From the NCBI GenBank assembly GCA_963169345.1, contig CAUJCT010000027.1:62001-126000 (forward strand): a stretch of DNA of 64,000 nucleotides, given 5' to 3'. This document shows, piece by piece, positions 22,088 through 32,992 of this stretch. Numbering within the stretch: the stretch's first letter is position 1; each line of letters begins with the position of its first letter. The notes below the pieces were generated by a model, which saw nothing but the letters and a program-made list of their open reading frames with translations, had not been told where the DNA came from and searched no databases. The DNA is from Bacteroidota bacterium. GTDB taxonomy: Bacteria > Bacteroidota > Bacteroidia > NS11-12g > UBA955. Position numbers and translations under genes: made by a program.

Positions 22088-23679
22088 AAAAACTCATTTT
22101 ATTACTCACCCACTTTTTAATTACAGGTCTTATAATATCTGAGGCGCAAGTACTTATTAAAGACATATACCCTGGCAAAAACCACAGTAATCCTTATTTC
22201 TTATGTCCTTCAGGCAATGGTTGTATTTTCTTTTCCGAAGATGGACAAAATGGACGAGAATTATGGTATACAGATGGTTCCACTCAAAACACCTATATGT
22301 TGGCAGATGTAAATCCCGGTCAAGATGGTTGCGGGTTCTTGTGGCCTTTTGAAGATACTGGCTTCTCTATTCAGATAATTTCTAACAGCAATCAATTTCA
22401 GTTTTGGAAAACAGATGGCACCCAGTCAGGCACAAGCTTTAAAATGGGTTTAAACAAATATGGTCCAATAACTTTTAATGGTCAGTTTATTAAATTTAAA
22501 AGCAAGTATTATTTTCAAAATTACGACAGCATCAATGGATATGAATTATGGGTTACAGATTTAGATTGGGCAAATCCTCATCTATTCAAAAACATAGTCC
22601 CAAATGATTCTATACTCAAGGAAACTCAAATCAATGGATTAATTGAATTCGATAATTCCATGTATTTTATTGCTTCTGACACCAATTATAAAATCAAAAA
22701 CTACCAATCAATATATAAAAGTGATGGCACCGATACAGGTACACATAAAATAAATAGTATAAAATCAAATCCAAGCTCTTACCTATATAAATACGGATCT
22801 GATATTTTTTTTATCGGGCAAGCTGATACCGGTGCCGCTGCCCTATATCGTTATAATACAAACAAGGATTCACTTGAAATAATATACCAAAATGCCAATG
22901 ACAGGATACTGTCAGACCTGCTTATCAGAAATAACCTTATATATTTCCGCACATATAATTACATCAATTCTCAATTTTCTTCCTGGGTATACAACAGCAA
23001 CACTTCAAGTATTCAAAAGTTTAAACTTTCGGAACCCGGCATCAACTCTTTTTTTATTGGATTAATAGAAGAATTTGATTCATTCACTTTACTTGCTATG
23101 TATACAGATGTATATGGCTACGAATACTGGAAACTTGATAAAGATGGATTAGGTGCCAGTTTTATTCTTGATTTCAAACCAGGACCAAGTGGTTCAATCA
23201 GCAATGATCCATTAATCTCGAAGAATGGCAAAGCATATTTTATACTAAACAATTCATCTTCACCGAAAATTTGGGAAACTGATGGCACTTCAGGCAATAC
23301 TCGTATCTATTACGAATTTGGCAATGGTGTAGATATAACTCAAATTCATCAAATCAATGGTCAATTTATAGTATTTGGCATGCTGGACAGTGCTTTTGGC
23401 TATGAAATATTCAATTTAGATTTGTTTAGTTCTATAGATAATCATAGTACAAACAATATAAATATTTATCCTAATCCTGTTAAAGCCGGACAAACACTTA
23501 ACATTGGAATTACAGACAGTGTAGACTCTATAAAATTATACGATATGAGAGGAATTGCTATAAACTTACCTATAGAAAATGGTTTATGTACTATTCCCGA
23601 TTATGTACATTCAGGTTTGTATATTCTGCTTATACAACAGGCTCAAAAAAAATCAATACTAAAACTAAAAATCGAATGA
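22084..23679 (+). CDS. ELWxxDGT-repeat secreted protein, paralog 3, T9SS type A CTD; TTG start
   Basis: Starts with TTG overlapping the preceding stop (TTGA); MKKLILLLTHFLITGLIISEAQ signal; INIYPNPVKAGQTLNIGI. Confidence 0.85.
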   Translation: MKKLILLLTHFLITGLIISEAQVLIKDIYPGKNHSNPYFLCPSGNGCIFFSEDGQNGRELWYTDGSTQNTYMLADVNPGQDGCGFLWPFEDTGFSIQIISNSNQFQFWKTDGTQSGTSFKMGLNKYGPITFNGQFIKFKSKYYFQNYDSINGYELWVTDLDWANPHLFKNIVPNDSILKETQINGLIEFDNSMYFIASDTNYKIKNYQSIYKSDGTDTGTHKINSIKSNPSSYLYKYGSDIFFIGQADTGAAALYRYNTNKDSLEIIYQNANDRILSDLLIRNNLIYFRTYNYINSQFSSWVYNSNTSSIQKFKLSEPGINSFFIGLIEEFDSFTLLAMYTDVYGYEYWKLDKDGLGASFILDFKPGPSGSISNDPLISKNGKAYFILNNSSSPKIWETDGTSGNTRIYYEFGNGVDITQIHQINGQFIVFGMLDSAFGYEIFNLDLFSSIDNHSTNNINIYPNPVKAGQTLNIGITDSVDSIKLYDMRGIAINLPIENGLCTIPDYVHSGLYILLIQQAQKKSILKLKIE

Positions 23680-25265
23680 AAAAATCAACATTGTTAATTC
23701 TCATTGGTTTCATATTTACAGCAATTAATGTAAAAGCTCAAGAATTGTTTCTGGATATCTTTAAAGGAGAAATGGGTTCCAACCCAAACATCTTTCATCA
23801 AACTTCAAATGCTGTGTTTTTTACTGCTATGGATGAGCAATTTGGGCAGGAGTTGTGGTATACTGATGGGTCAGTACAAAACACCATCCGATTAACAGAT
23901 ATTAATCCCGGGACAGGAAATACCATCTTTTTTCAACCATATATTGATACCGGATATTTGTTATTGTTTACATCTTACAACAATAAAAATATGATTTGGC
24001 AGACAGATGGTACAATAGCCGGAACATTTTTAAGAAAGACAATGAAAGGTGATTTACCTATTGTCTCCAGAAATCAATTCATAAAGTTCAAGAATCAATA
24101 TTTTTATCAGGATTATGATTCAATCAATGGATACGAACTATGGGTAACCGATCTTGAATGGCAGAACCCACGCCTGTTCAAGACTTTTAGTCCAAATGAC
24201 TTTTCACAATTATTGAATTTATGTGTCATTAACGATAAGTTATACTTCAAGGCATTTGACAAAGTGATAGACAACAGAAATTATTATTCATTTTACGAAA
24301 GTGACGGCACTGACAGCGGCACACATCAACTCCCACTGCCATTAGAAACCAACTACCTTGCCTTTTGGCACAATGATTCTTGTTTGTATTACATCACCAA
24401 ACTTGGTATTGAACAAAATACTTTATATCAATACAATGTAAAAACTAAAGTGCTTACAAAACTATTTCAGGATGAAAATGAAACCATTCAGAACAGCACT
24501 AATTTTCAATTCAAAGATAAAATTTATCTACAAACCCGTAATAGTGTTTCTAATTTTAACGCCATTTGGGTAATTGATATGGCGAATTCAAATATTAAAA
24601 AATTCGCTTTGTCAGATACAACAATCAATTCATTTTACTTTGAGAGGATTTTTAATGTTGGCCCAAGCGGGTTAACAGCTATTTGGAGTAGTAAATATGG
24701 GACTGAATATTGGAAGATGAATGAGGACGGTTTTGGTGCAACATTCATCATGGATATCAATCCAGGCAGTAATAATTCTTTTGTTTTCAGTACACCTGCA
24801 TTCCTGAACAATCGATATTATTTTATAGCACGAAACAATCAGATTGGCACTGACATCTGGTCGTCGGATGGTACCGCAACAGGTACAAAGCTATACTACG
24901 AACTAGTACCTCAAATAGAACTTAATCATTTAATATGGTTAAAAGACAAATTCATTTTAATGGGATTTTTAAATTCCTGGTATGGTTCTGAATTGTACAA
25001 ACTGGATCTAATCAATAAAATAAGTAGTCCAACAAGTCGGCATTTCAATGTTTATCCTAATCCTGTCCGAAAAGGGGCATTCCTACAAATTGAACAAATA
25101 GAAACTTTTAACAATATTCAACTGTATGATATAAATGGGAAATGTATAAAGTTGGAAATTGTCGATAGACAGGTAACGATACCAGCATATATCGCTTCAG
25201 GAAACTACGTTCTATGTTTGCAAAACCAAACTGATTTTACAACTATCAAACTTCAGATTGAATGA
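23676..25265 (+). CDS. ELWxxDGT-repeat secreted protein, paralog 4, T9SS type A CTD
   Basis: ATGA overlap with paralog 3 at 23676; MKKSTLLILIGFIFTAINVKAQ signal (track start 23586 is too early); FNVYPNPVRKGAFLQIEQ. Confidence 0.86.
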   Translation: MKKSTLLILIGFIFTAINVKAQELFLDIFKGEMGSNPNIFHQTSNAVFFTAMDEQFGQELWYTDGSVQNTIRLTDINPGTGNTIFFQPYIDTGYLLLFTSYNNKNMIWQTDGTIAGTFLRKTMKGDLPIVSRNQFIKFKNQYFYQDYDSINGYELWVTDLEWQNPRLFKTFSPNDFSQLLNLCVINDKLYFKAFDKVIDNRNYYSFYESDGTDSGTHQLPLPLETNYLAFWHNDSCLYYITKLGIEQNTLYQYNVKTKVLTKLFQDENETIQNSTNFQFKDKIYLQTRNSVSNFNAIWVIDMANSNIKKFALSDTTINSFYFERIFNVGPSGLTAIWSSKYGTEYWKMNEDGFGATFIMDINPGSNNSFVFSTPAFLNNRYYFIARNNQIGTDIWSSDGTATGTKLYYELVPQIELNHLIWLKDKFILMGFLNSWYGSELYKLDLINKISSPTSRHFNVYPNPVRKGAFLQIEQIETFNNIQLYDINGKCIKLEIVDRQVTIPAYIASGNYVLCLQNQTDFTTIKLQIE

Positions 25266-26824
25266 AATTCCTGGTTAAATCATGGCTAATTCTATTACTA
25301 AGTTTTGTGAATTTTTGTTTACAAGCTCAAACCATTCATTTTGACATTGAACCGGGAAAAGATAATTCGGGTCCACGCTTCATAGGAAACGTACCAGGAG
25401 GAATTATATTTTCAGCCAATTATGCCAATATAGTAGATGCATTATGGTTCACTGATGGCACTAATAAAAACACCTTTTTACTATCTGATGAAATATCCGG
25501 CAAAGTCGCATCCGGTATTGCCCCTCCTTTTTTAGACAGCAACATGACTTTGCTGTTTGTCAACAATCCATATAATCAAATTTGGAGAACGGACGGCACT
25601 AAATCCGGCACATATAAATTAATGGACATTGTTAGTGAATTACCTCAGGAAAAAGAGAAAATGCTGATAAAATTTAAAAACAAAATTTACTTCAGCGCTA
25701 TAACTTATGAAGGTTATGACATTTGTATTACGGATGGAACTAAAGCTGGGACCAAGGGTATCATTGATATCGGCAATAGTCGTTATGGCATCCCAAAATA
25801 CTTAAACGTGTGCAACAATAAGTTGTACTTTGCAAGAAAAGACAGTTCGAACAGGTTTTCTCTGTTTGAAAGCGATGGAACACAAGCTGGCACAAAATTT
25901 ATATTGAACATAGAAAATCTTGCATCAAAAATTGTATCCAAGGATGATATGTTATATTTTTCATGTGATTTTGGTACCAATTCGGTTGTATACAGATTCA
26001 ATCCAGCCATACTCAAACTTGAAATTGTATTTAGCAGCAGCCTCAATCGGCTTTTGAATGAATTAATTATCTATAATGACAGATTGTATTTTAACACTTA
26101 TGATTCGAAGGGGCAGAAGTGTTGGTATACCGATAGCCTGATTAAAAATGTTGCAGAATTAAAGCTATCTGACACAAGTGTACATTCATGTCGTCTTGTT
26201 TATACAATTGAATACCCTGATTTTACAATAGGACTCATTCAAACTGATAAGTATGGTTATGAATACTGGAAAATGAATGAGGATGGAAGTTCTGCTCAAT
26301 TTATTTTAGACTTTACTCCTGGACCATCCAGTAACATAGATAATTTAATGCCCTATTTCTATAAAGGTTCTATTTACTTCCGAATCATACAACCTTTTAA
26401 AGATACTTATATCTGGAGCACTGATGGCAGTACAGAAAATTCCAAAATTGAGTATATATTTCAAAACAATTTAAGTGTAAATGGTCTCTATTTTTTAAAT
26501 GATACGATGTTCCTAATGGGCATGTTAGACAGTAAATATGGTGATGAAATTTACAAAATGGAAGATTTCAAAAACTCGCTTTATGAGACTGTGAACGTTT
26601 ATGATGTTCTGTTCCCCAATCCGGCAACAGCAGGTCATATTTTGCAAATACAAAACACTCATCGCATCGAAACCATTAGGCTATATGACCTAAATGGGAA
26701 ACTCATTAAAGAAATCAAGGACACAAATGAAATGATGCTGCCTGAGCATTTGGCTGCTGGAATGTATATCATTCAATATATCTCAGAGGGGCAAAACTAT
26801 AGAAAGAAAATCCTTGTGGAATAA
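25262..26824 (+). CDS. ELWxxDGT-repeat secreted protein, paralog 5, T9SS type A CTD
   Basis: ATGA overlap at 25262; ALWFTDGTNKNTF, IWRTDGTKSGTY repeats; VLFPNPATAGHILQIQN. Confidence 0.86.
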   Translation: MKFLVKSWLILLLSFVNFCLQAQTIHFDIEPGKDNSGPRFIGNVPGGIIFSANYANIVDALWFTDGTNKNTFLLSDEISGKVASGIAPPFLDSNMTLLFVNNPYNQIWRTDGTKSGTYKLMDIVSELPQEKEKMLIKFKNKIYFSAITYEGYDICITDGTKAGTKGIIDIGNSRYGIPKYLNVCNNKLYFARKDSSNRFSLFESDGTQAGTKFILNIENLASKIVSKDDMLYFSCDFGTNSVVYRFNPAILKLEIVFSSSLNRLLNELIIYNDRLYFNTYDSKGQKCWYTDSLIKNVAELKLSDTSVHSCRLVYTIEYPDFTIGLIQTDKYGYEYWKMNEDGSSAQFILDFTPGPSSNIDNLMPYFYKGSIYFRIIQPFKDTYIWSTDGSTENSKIEYIFQNNLSVNGLYFLNDTMFLMGMLDSKYGDEIYKMEDFKNSLYETVNVYDVLFPNPATAGHILQIQNTHRIETIRLYDLNGKLIKEIKDTNEMMLPEHLAAGMYIIQYISEGQNYRKKILVE

Positions 26825-26941
26825 GCGTCATCGTTGTGTAAAATAATCATACGGTGTAGTTCCGATAAAATAAAATCGCCAACTTGCAAAAGTTAATGCA
26901 ACAAAAAAGCAATTATATACGTCAATTCAGAAAATAGGCTT

Positions 26942-28570
26942 ATGCTTAAACATCGACTTACATATTTCTTACTTATTTGGGTAATGATATGTCCCAAAAT
27001 AGCTGAATCACAAAAGCTTTTTAAGGATTTCTATCCAGGGGAGTTGAGTTCAAATGCCTATCTGATTGGCAGCACCGACACTGCATTAATCATGGCGCTG
27101 GATGATGAAGAACACGGCTATGAATTGTGGTATCTGAGCTTAAATGGTGTAAGTCAGCCCTACATGATAAAAGAATTAACCGAAGGTCAGACTTATGTGT
27201 ATTTTCAACCCGACAGCTACTTTGACGGTCAATACTGGTGGATTACAAAAGTCAATTATATCAATGGTACGAACTATTATGATTTAATCATTACAGATGG
27301 AACTGAATCAGGTACTAAGGTTTTAAATTCAACTATACGTTCAGCCCTAAGCAAGCAAAACAATCAGATTATCAAATATAAAGACAAAGTATATTTTACA
27401 GCTTTAGATTCGACCGGCTTTAATATGTGGGTAAGTGACGGAACTGCTCAAGGTACCAAAAGATTCATTGATCTTGACACTTCTAATATCAATGGCTCAG
27501 CTCCCTACAGGCTGAGTGTAATGAATGATCAACTATACTTCGTTGCCTATACTCAGAAATACGGATATGAGCTCTGGACTTCAGATGGAACGGTTGAAGG
27601 CACTCACATGGTAAAAGACCTTTTCCCCGGTACCGGAAGTGGCATTTACGGAATTGATTACTTTATCAACCGTAAAACCAACAAAATGTATTTTGCCGGT
27701 CAATCCAATATTGAAACAGGTATGGAATTGTACGTTTCAGATGGAACAGAAGCAGGTACAGTACTTTTCAAGGACTTAGATACCAGAGTCAATTACAGTT
27801 CAAATCCAAGGGTGTTTCCAATGAATGATACCAGCTTTTTCATCAATTATAATCTGGATAATGAATACATCATTGCATTAAGTGATGGTACACTGCAAGG
27901 AACAAAAACACTTGAAGTCAATACCGCTTTAAAAAACATTTATATGATTCAGGATGTGAGTCGTAAAAATGATACGTATATTATCAATGCATACTCCATT
28001 GAATTTGGCAGCGAATTATGGAGATTTGAAGCCCCTTACACCAAATTAAATCTGGTTATGGATATAGAACCCGGTCAAACGAATGGTGTTAACAGTCCAC
28101 TCATCTGGTTAAACAACAAAGCTTACTTTTATGGTATTAACTTTCAGATTGGCACCGGACTGTGGCAAACGGACGGGACATTTGAAAACACCAGACCATA
28201 TTTGGTACTTGATAACCCAAATTACATCAATTCTGTTGTTAAATACAAAGATAAAATCTTAATATTTGGTTTACTGAATTATGCTTATGGGCAGGAAATA
28301 TATATAGTGGATAATTTGAGCAGTCTGAATTCTGAAAACAAACAAAGCTATACTTTATACCCAAATCCTGTTCATCATGGACAAAGCATACATATTCCAA
28401 ATTTACCTGTTGAATATCACTTGATATTAAGAGACCTATATGGCAAAATTATCTGGCAGGGAAATGACATCAATTCTTTTGTAGTTGGTGAAAACTGGTC
28501 GACAGGCGCTTATTATTTAAGCATTCAATCATCTGAACAGTCCTATACAATCCAACTTTTGCTCAATTGA
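26942..28570 (+). CDS. ELWxxDGT-repeat secreted protein, paralog 6, T9SS type A CTD
   Basis: MWVSDGTAQGTKRF, ELWTSDGTVEGTHM, ELYVSDGTEAGTVL; YTLYPNPVHHGQSIHI. Confidence 0.88.
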   Translation: MLKHRLTYFLLIWVMICPKIAESQKLFKDFYPGELSSNAYLIGSTDTALIMALDDEEHGYELWYLSLNGVSQPYMIKELTEGQTYVYFQPDSYFDGQYWWITKVNYINGTNYYDLIITDGTESGTKVLNSTIRSALSKQNNQIIKYKDKVYFTALDSTGFNMWVSDGTAQGTKRFIDLDTSNINGSAPYRLSVMNDQLYFVAYTQKYGYELWTSDGTVEGTHMVKDLFPGTGSGIYGIDYFINRKTNKMYFAGQSNIETGMELYVSDGTEAGTVLFKDLDTRVNYSSNPRVFPMNDTSFFINYNLDNEYIIALSDGTLQGTKTLEVNTALKNIYMIQDVSRKNDTYIINAYSIEFGSELWRFEAPYTKLNLVMDIEPGQTNGVNSPLIWLNNKAYFYGINFQIGTGLWQTDGTFENTRPYLVLDNPNYINSVVKYKDKILIFGLLNYAYGQEIYIVDNLSSLNSENKQSYTLYPNPVHHGQSIHIPNLPVEYHLILRDLYGKIIWQGNDINSFVVGENWSTGAYYLSIQSSEQSYTIQLLLN

Positions 28571-28665
28571 AACTTGAGTCATTTGACATTCAAAAAATCG
28601 TCAATTTTCGGATAGTTTATAGATATCTAAAATATTTAATTTAATATTGTCAAAAGCTGAGTCCA

Positions 28666-30291
28666 TTGCTTAATAGAATTCTACTTTTGGCATTGTTATA
28701 CCTTAGTCTGGATACACAAGCACAGACACTGGTTAAAGATATATACCCTTCCAGCGGTAATTCGAGTCCGTTTTTTATGGGTTCTGTCAATGGTAAAATC
28801 CTATTTGCTGCCAATACACCACAAGAAGGTCGTGAATTATGGGCAAGCGATGGTACAAGCCAGGGGACACAACTCCTCCAGGATTTTATACCCGGGGTAT
28901 CCGGTGGACTCATGTTCAATTCCTTTTATGTCAGTGATACACTGGTCTATTTTTTTGCCAAACGAACTAGCACAACCAGTCCGGTTTCATTGTTTGCTAC
29001 AAACGGTACTTCAAATGGTACTGTTTGGCTATGTGATATTGCAGACAATGCACCACCGGAATTTAGCGGTATCAATGGCAAATTCATTTTTACCATCAGA
29101 CAACCTAATGGTCGTGAATTATGGGTGAGCAATGGCACACCTTCAGGCACAAGAAGATTAAAGGATATCAACACCGGAACCAATGGAGCCGAGCCATTTA
29201 ACTTAACTCCCTGCCAGGATAAATTGTTCTTTTTTGCAGACGATAATGAGCATGGACAAGAGCTTTGGTTAACGGATGGCACTGAAGCTGGAACGAGGTT
29301 GGTGAAAGATATATTTCCCGGCACAGTTTCATCTACTTTTACATCCTCTCAAATGCCGGGAATGATTGCCTTTAACAATAAAGTGTATTTCTGTGCGATT
29401 GAGGATTTGAAAATTGGTTTCGAATTATTTGTCTCTGATGGCACTGATACAGGCACCAGATTAGTCAAGGATATTTATCCGGGCGATTATCATCATTCCA
29501 CCCCTTATGTTTTGTCCTCTTGTGATAAGTTCTTAATCATGTATGTCACCAATACATCAGGACAAACAAGTTTGTGGCGTTCGGACGGAACAGAAGCTGG
29601 AACATTTCCAATTAGAAATGACTCCACAGGCAACATGATAAAAAACACATCGGGCAAGTTTTTAAACCTTGGAAACAAATTAATATTTCAATATACAACG
29701 CAACAATTTGGCAGTGAGTTTTGGGTAAGCGATGGCAGTATGGAAGGTACTATGATATTAATAGATGCCGTGCCGGGGGCTGGTACAGGAACTGATGGTA
29801 CCATATTCAAATACAAAGATCAATTTATATTTAAAGCTGTCAATCCTTTATTTGGAACGGAACTTTGGATCAGTGACGGCACTCAGGACAATACCGGTAT
29901 ATTTATGGATATTGTTCCGGGTACAACAGGTTCGGGATTAAATTCCTTGCTATTAGTTAAAAATACATTGTATTGTACATTACTTATTAATGCCAATATT
30001 GGAACAGAATTGTATAAAATTGAGCTGGACGGGATAAGTTCGAGTTTAGAATTGTCCTACATTTTTTCACAAAGCACTTATCCAAACCCTTGCAAAAGCG
30101 GTCAGGTTTTAAGTGCACCGCGTTCATATAAAATCATTGGCTTATATAATTCCACCGGCCAGGCAATTTATTTGGATACTATTAGCGAAACATCTTTTCA
30201 ATTGCCCGAAAATATTGTCTCAGGCACCTATTTCTTGTTTCTCAGTGATGGTTATTCTATCAAAAGAGAAAAAATTGTAGTACTCAATTGA
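28666..30291 (+). CDS. ELWxxDGT-repeat secreted protein, paralog 7, T9SS type A CTD; TTG start
   Basis: ELWASDGTSQGT, ELWVSNGTPSGT, ELWLTDGTEAGT, ELFVSDGTDTGT, LWRSDGTEAGT, FWVSDGSMEGT, ELWISDGTQDNT; STYPNPCKSGQVL. Confidence 0.88.
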   Translation: MLNRILLLALLYLSLDTQAQTLVKDIYPSSGNSSPFFMGSVNGKILFAANTPQEGRELWASDGTSQGTQLLQDFIPGVSGGLMFNSFYVSDTLVYFFAKRTSTTSPVSLFATNGTSNGTVWLCDIADNAPPEFSGINGKFIFTIRQPNGRELWVSNGTPSGTRRLKDINTGTNGAEPFNLTPCQDKLFFFADDNEHGQELWLTDGTEAGTRLVKDIFPGTVSSTFTSSQMPGMIAFNNKVYFCAIEDLKIGFELFVSDGTDTGTRLVKDIYPGDYHHSTPYVLSSCDKFLIMYVTNTSGQTSLWRSDGTEAGTFPIRNDSTGNMIKNTSGKFLNLGNKLIFQYTTQQFGSEFWVSDGSMEGTMILIDAVPGAGTGTDGTIFKYKDQFIFKAVNPLFGTELWISDGTQDNTGIFMDIVPGTTGSGLNSLLLVKNTLYCTLLINANIGTELYKIELDGISSSLELSYIFSQSTYPNPCKSGQVLSAPRSYKIIGLYNSTGQAIYLDTISETSFQLPENIVSGTYFLFLSDGYSIKREKIVVLN

Positions 30292-30453
30292 AGGATTAAT
30301 TATCATAAAACAGTCATTTTTTGTGTAGAATTTTTTTCTACTTAAAGACCTACATAATTTTGTCGGGCATTATTTCAGTGAATCTGAATCGGAATAGAGA
30401 ACTAAACTATGACAGAACATAAGTTTCCCTATATTCGATAAGTTTAATTGAGT

Positions 30454-30479
30454 AGCCGGTGTAATAGCCGGCTTTTTTT
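30454..30479 (+). terminator. Intrinsic terminator downstream of the ELWxxDGT cluster
   Basis: agccgg-tgtaatag-ccggct stem followed by a T run. Confidence 0.65.
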
Positions 30480-30564
30480 ATTTAGCTAAGTAAGTGTATC
30501 TGATTTGATATAGTGCAAAGCTTATGAATGCTTTGTTAGCTTAATTTAAAAACAACTAAAGTAT

Positions 30565-31485
30565 TCAAGATTGTGCTCTGAATAAATTCCCTATCCATCC
30601 TCCAAGTTCCATTAACCAGGCAATACCTGCATGCACCATAATACCCCCCAATATACTTCTGCTGTGGAATGAAATTACGCCTAAAATTGTTCCTCCAAAA
30701 AACGAGCTTATGGCCTCCCCCATTGGTTTTCCGTAATGAATCGACAAATAAAATGCCGACATAGGCAGTATGGCATTCATTCCAACATATCGAGCAAAAG
30801 CCAATACCATAAAGCCTCTGAAAAATAGTTCTATGGAGGTAAAGTCGAGTCCGTAAAACAATTCAAATAAAATAATCTTCCAAACCGGCGGGTCATATTT
30901 ATACAGCTTGGCGAAGCGAGGATAATAATCCAAAAAATCACCCAATACGCTGGCACCTATAATCAGTGGTACCATGCAAAGCAACAGTATCCAATACAAC
31001 TTCCATTTGTGATGCTCAACCGAACAACCATATAATGCCTGGTTTCTGTCAAAAAAATACCAGATGATGATAACCGGAATAGATAAATAACTCAATCTGA
31101 ACAAATCATTGGTCACTAATCCATTCAATCTTCCATTCTCTTCATCAGACAAATAATAAACCAGTTCGTGGTGCTGATACATGACAGCTCTGAAAGCGAA
31201 AATAAAAAAGCTGGCCAATAACAAAAAGATAAATCCGGGCTTCTTCCAGTAATCAAACTGACCGCTTATAAAGCTGTATACACCATAAGCAAATAAAGTA
31301 TGAACTGCATATAATGCCACATAAGAAAAATACTCAGCTTGTGGTGACAACTGATCTATGGCTTTATTTAAACCGTAATGATAATTGATGTATACACTCA
31401 GACTGCAAAAAACCAATAACAGCATCCAGTGCAAAACACTTTGTGCAGCAATAAACACTTTTAAATTATGAATGACTGTTTTCAT
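30565..31485 (-). CDS. CPBP-family intramembrane protease-like membrane protein
   Basis: Multi-TM protein with IELFFRGFMVLAFARYVG and HSRSILGGIMVHAGIAWLMELGG. Confidence 0.7.
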   Translation of the reverse strand: MKTVIHNLKVFIAAQSVLHWMLLLVFCSLSVYINYHYGLNKAIDQLSPQAEYFSYVALYAVHTLFAYGVYSFISGQFDYWKKPGFIFLLLASFFIFAFRAVMYQHHELVYYLSDEENGRLNGLVTNDLFRLSYLSIPVIIIWYFFDRNQALYGCSVEHHKWKLYWILLLCMVPLIIGASVLGDFLDYYPRFAKLYKYDPPVWKIILFELFYGLDFTSIELFFRGFMVLAFARYVGMNAILPMSAFYLSIHYGKPMGEAISSFFGGTILGVISFHSRSILGGIMVHAGIAWLMELGGWIGNLFRAQS

Positions 31486-32468
31486 ACTACTAAAAGATTA
31501 CATCCACGGGTATCACTGTAGTCCAAACGGCCTAAAATTTCGAAACTGCCATCCGTGTATACTTTTCCCAAATCGGAAGTAGCTATAAAAGAACAGCTGT
31601 GAATATTCGCCAGGTCGATGACATTGACAGCTCCTATTCTATTGACCAGACCATTAGATAAAGGATCATTGATTTCTCTGATACTAATGCTCATCTGATC
31701 AGGACATTTGTATATTCCGTTTTTCAAAGAGTAAGCCTGACTCATTAACTCGGTCATTCCATATTCACCAGAAATACCAGTAACACCCAACCCATTCATC
31801 AAAACAGCGTGCAATTCTTCTCTGGTCATTTCTTTGCGTCTCCCCTTCATTCCACCAGTTTCCAGAACAGTTGTATGTTTAAGATTCAATTGATACTGTT
31901 CAATGAAATCGAGTAAGGCAAAACTGACACCCCAGAACATGGTCGGTATTTGATTGACCTCGTTCGCTAATAAAGTTTCGTATAGTTTATCCTTATCGTT
32001 TAAGAAGAAGGCAGATTGAGGGTATTTGGAATTTTGTATAAAATGATTGACCTGATAAACCAGAGAAGAATGACTTCTTTCGAGATACGAAGGCAAGAGT
32101 GCTAAATGGCAGTAATCAGTATAATCGCCGAAAGCAAAATTGAAAGAAGAAGTGCAGGCATGGATGTACCATTGTTCATCATCCAGTAAATGTTTGCTTA
32201 CACCAGTGCCAGTTGTGCTGCTGCTTTCGAAATAAATGGACGGAGTAAAATCACCGGATTGAATATTGAAATACTTAAAAAACTCTATCGGTAAATAAGG
32301 AATATCCTTAACATGTTTTATCTTTGCTCTATCTGTGTGCAGATGGTCGAGATACGTTTGATAGACTTTGCAATGTTCGCTTTGGAAATGAAAAACTTCA
32401 AGCGCGAGAGTTTCGAAATCGTCTATAGAATGAGCGAAGACAGCTTGCCTCAGGCTTGATATATCCAT
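31482..32468 (-). CDS. LuxE-like acyl-protein synthetase / acyltransferase
   Basis: IPYLPIEFFKYFNIQSGDF...FESSSTTGTGVSKHL; GEYGMTELMSQAYSLK; RIGAVNVIDLANIHSCSFIATSDLGKV...LGRLDYSDTRGCNLL. Confidence 0.8.
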   Translation of the reverse strand: MDISSLRQAVFAHSIDDFETLALEVFHFQSEHCKVYQTYLDHLHTDRAKIKHVKDIPYLPIEFFKYFNIQSGDFTPSIYFESSSTTGTGVSKHLLDDEQWYIHACTSSFNFAFGDYTDYCHLALLPSYLERSHSSLVYQVNHFIQNSKYPQSAFFLNDKDKLYETLLANEVNQIPTMFWGVSFALLDFIEQYQLNLKHTTVLETGGMKGRRKEMTREELHAVLMNGLGVTGISGEYGMTELMSQAYSLKNGIYKCPDQMSISIREINDPLSNGLVNRIGAVNVIDLANIHSCSFIATSDLGKVYTDGSFEILGRLDYSDTRGCNLLVV

Positions 32469-32976
32469 GGTTCAAAAATATGTTTTTTTCGCAATTGTCT
32501 TAATACTGGCTGCTTGCCTTGGCGAAGATTTTAATTTTCCGGAGACACCTGCCATTACATTAAAGAGTTTTGAACAATTAAAATTAGATGGCAAAGATTC
32601 TGCAGTCATCTTGCGAATTGAATACACCGACGGAGATGGCGATATTGGTTTGGAGCCGGGTGACACATTAGCTCCATTTGAATTCGGCGGACCTTATTTT
32701 TACAATCTGCATGTGTATCCTTATGAAGTCGTTGATGGTGTTAAAAAACCGATAATGGTATCGGCAACAGACAGCATAGATTTCAATGACAGAATTGCGA
32801 CCTTAACACCTACCGGAAAAAACAAAGCGATATTTGGAGAGATAAGAATAGCTCTAAGAGCACAGCCATCATTTGGTATAACACCTGATTCGATGTGTTA
32901 TAAGATTTTCATTTACGACCGAAAATTGCACAAGAGCAATGTTATAGAGACCCCGGTTGGGCGTTTTATTTTTTAG
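32467..32976 (+). CDS. Putative lipoprotein, hypothetical
   Basis: MVQKYVFFAIVLILAACLGEDF lipobox-like N-terminus; 169 aa. Confidence 0.68.
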   Translation: MVQKYVFFAIVLILAACLGEDFNFPETPAITLKSFEQLKLDGKDSAVILRIEYTDGDGDIGLEPGDTLAPFEFGGPYFYNLHVYPYEVVDGVKKPIMVSATDSIDFNDRIATLTPTGKNKAIFGEIRIALRAQPSFGITPDSMCYKIFIYDRKLHKSNVIETPVGRFIF

Positions 32977-32992
32977 GATTTAGTTCAATAAG

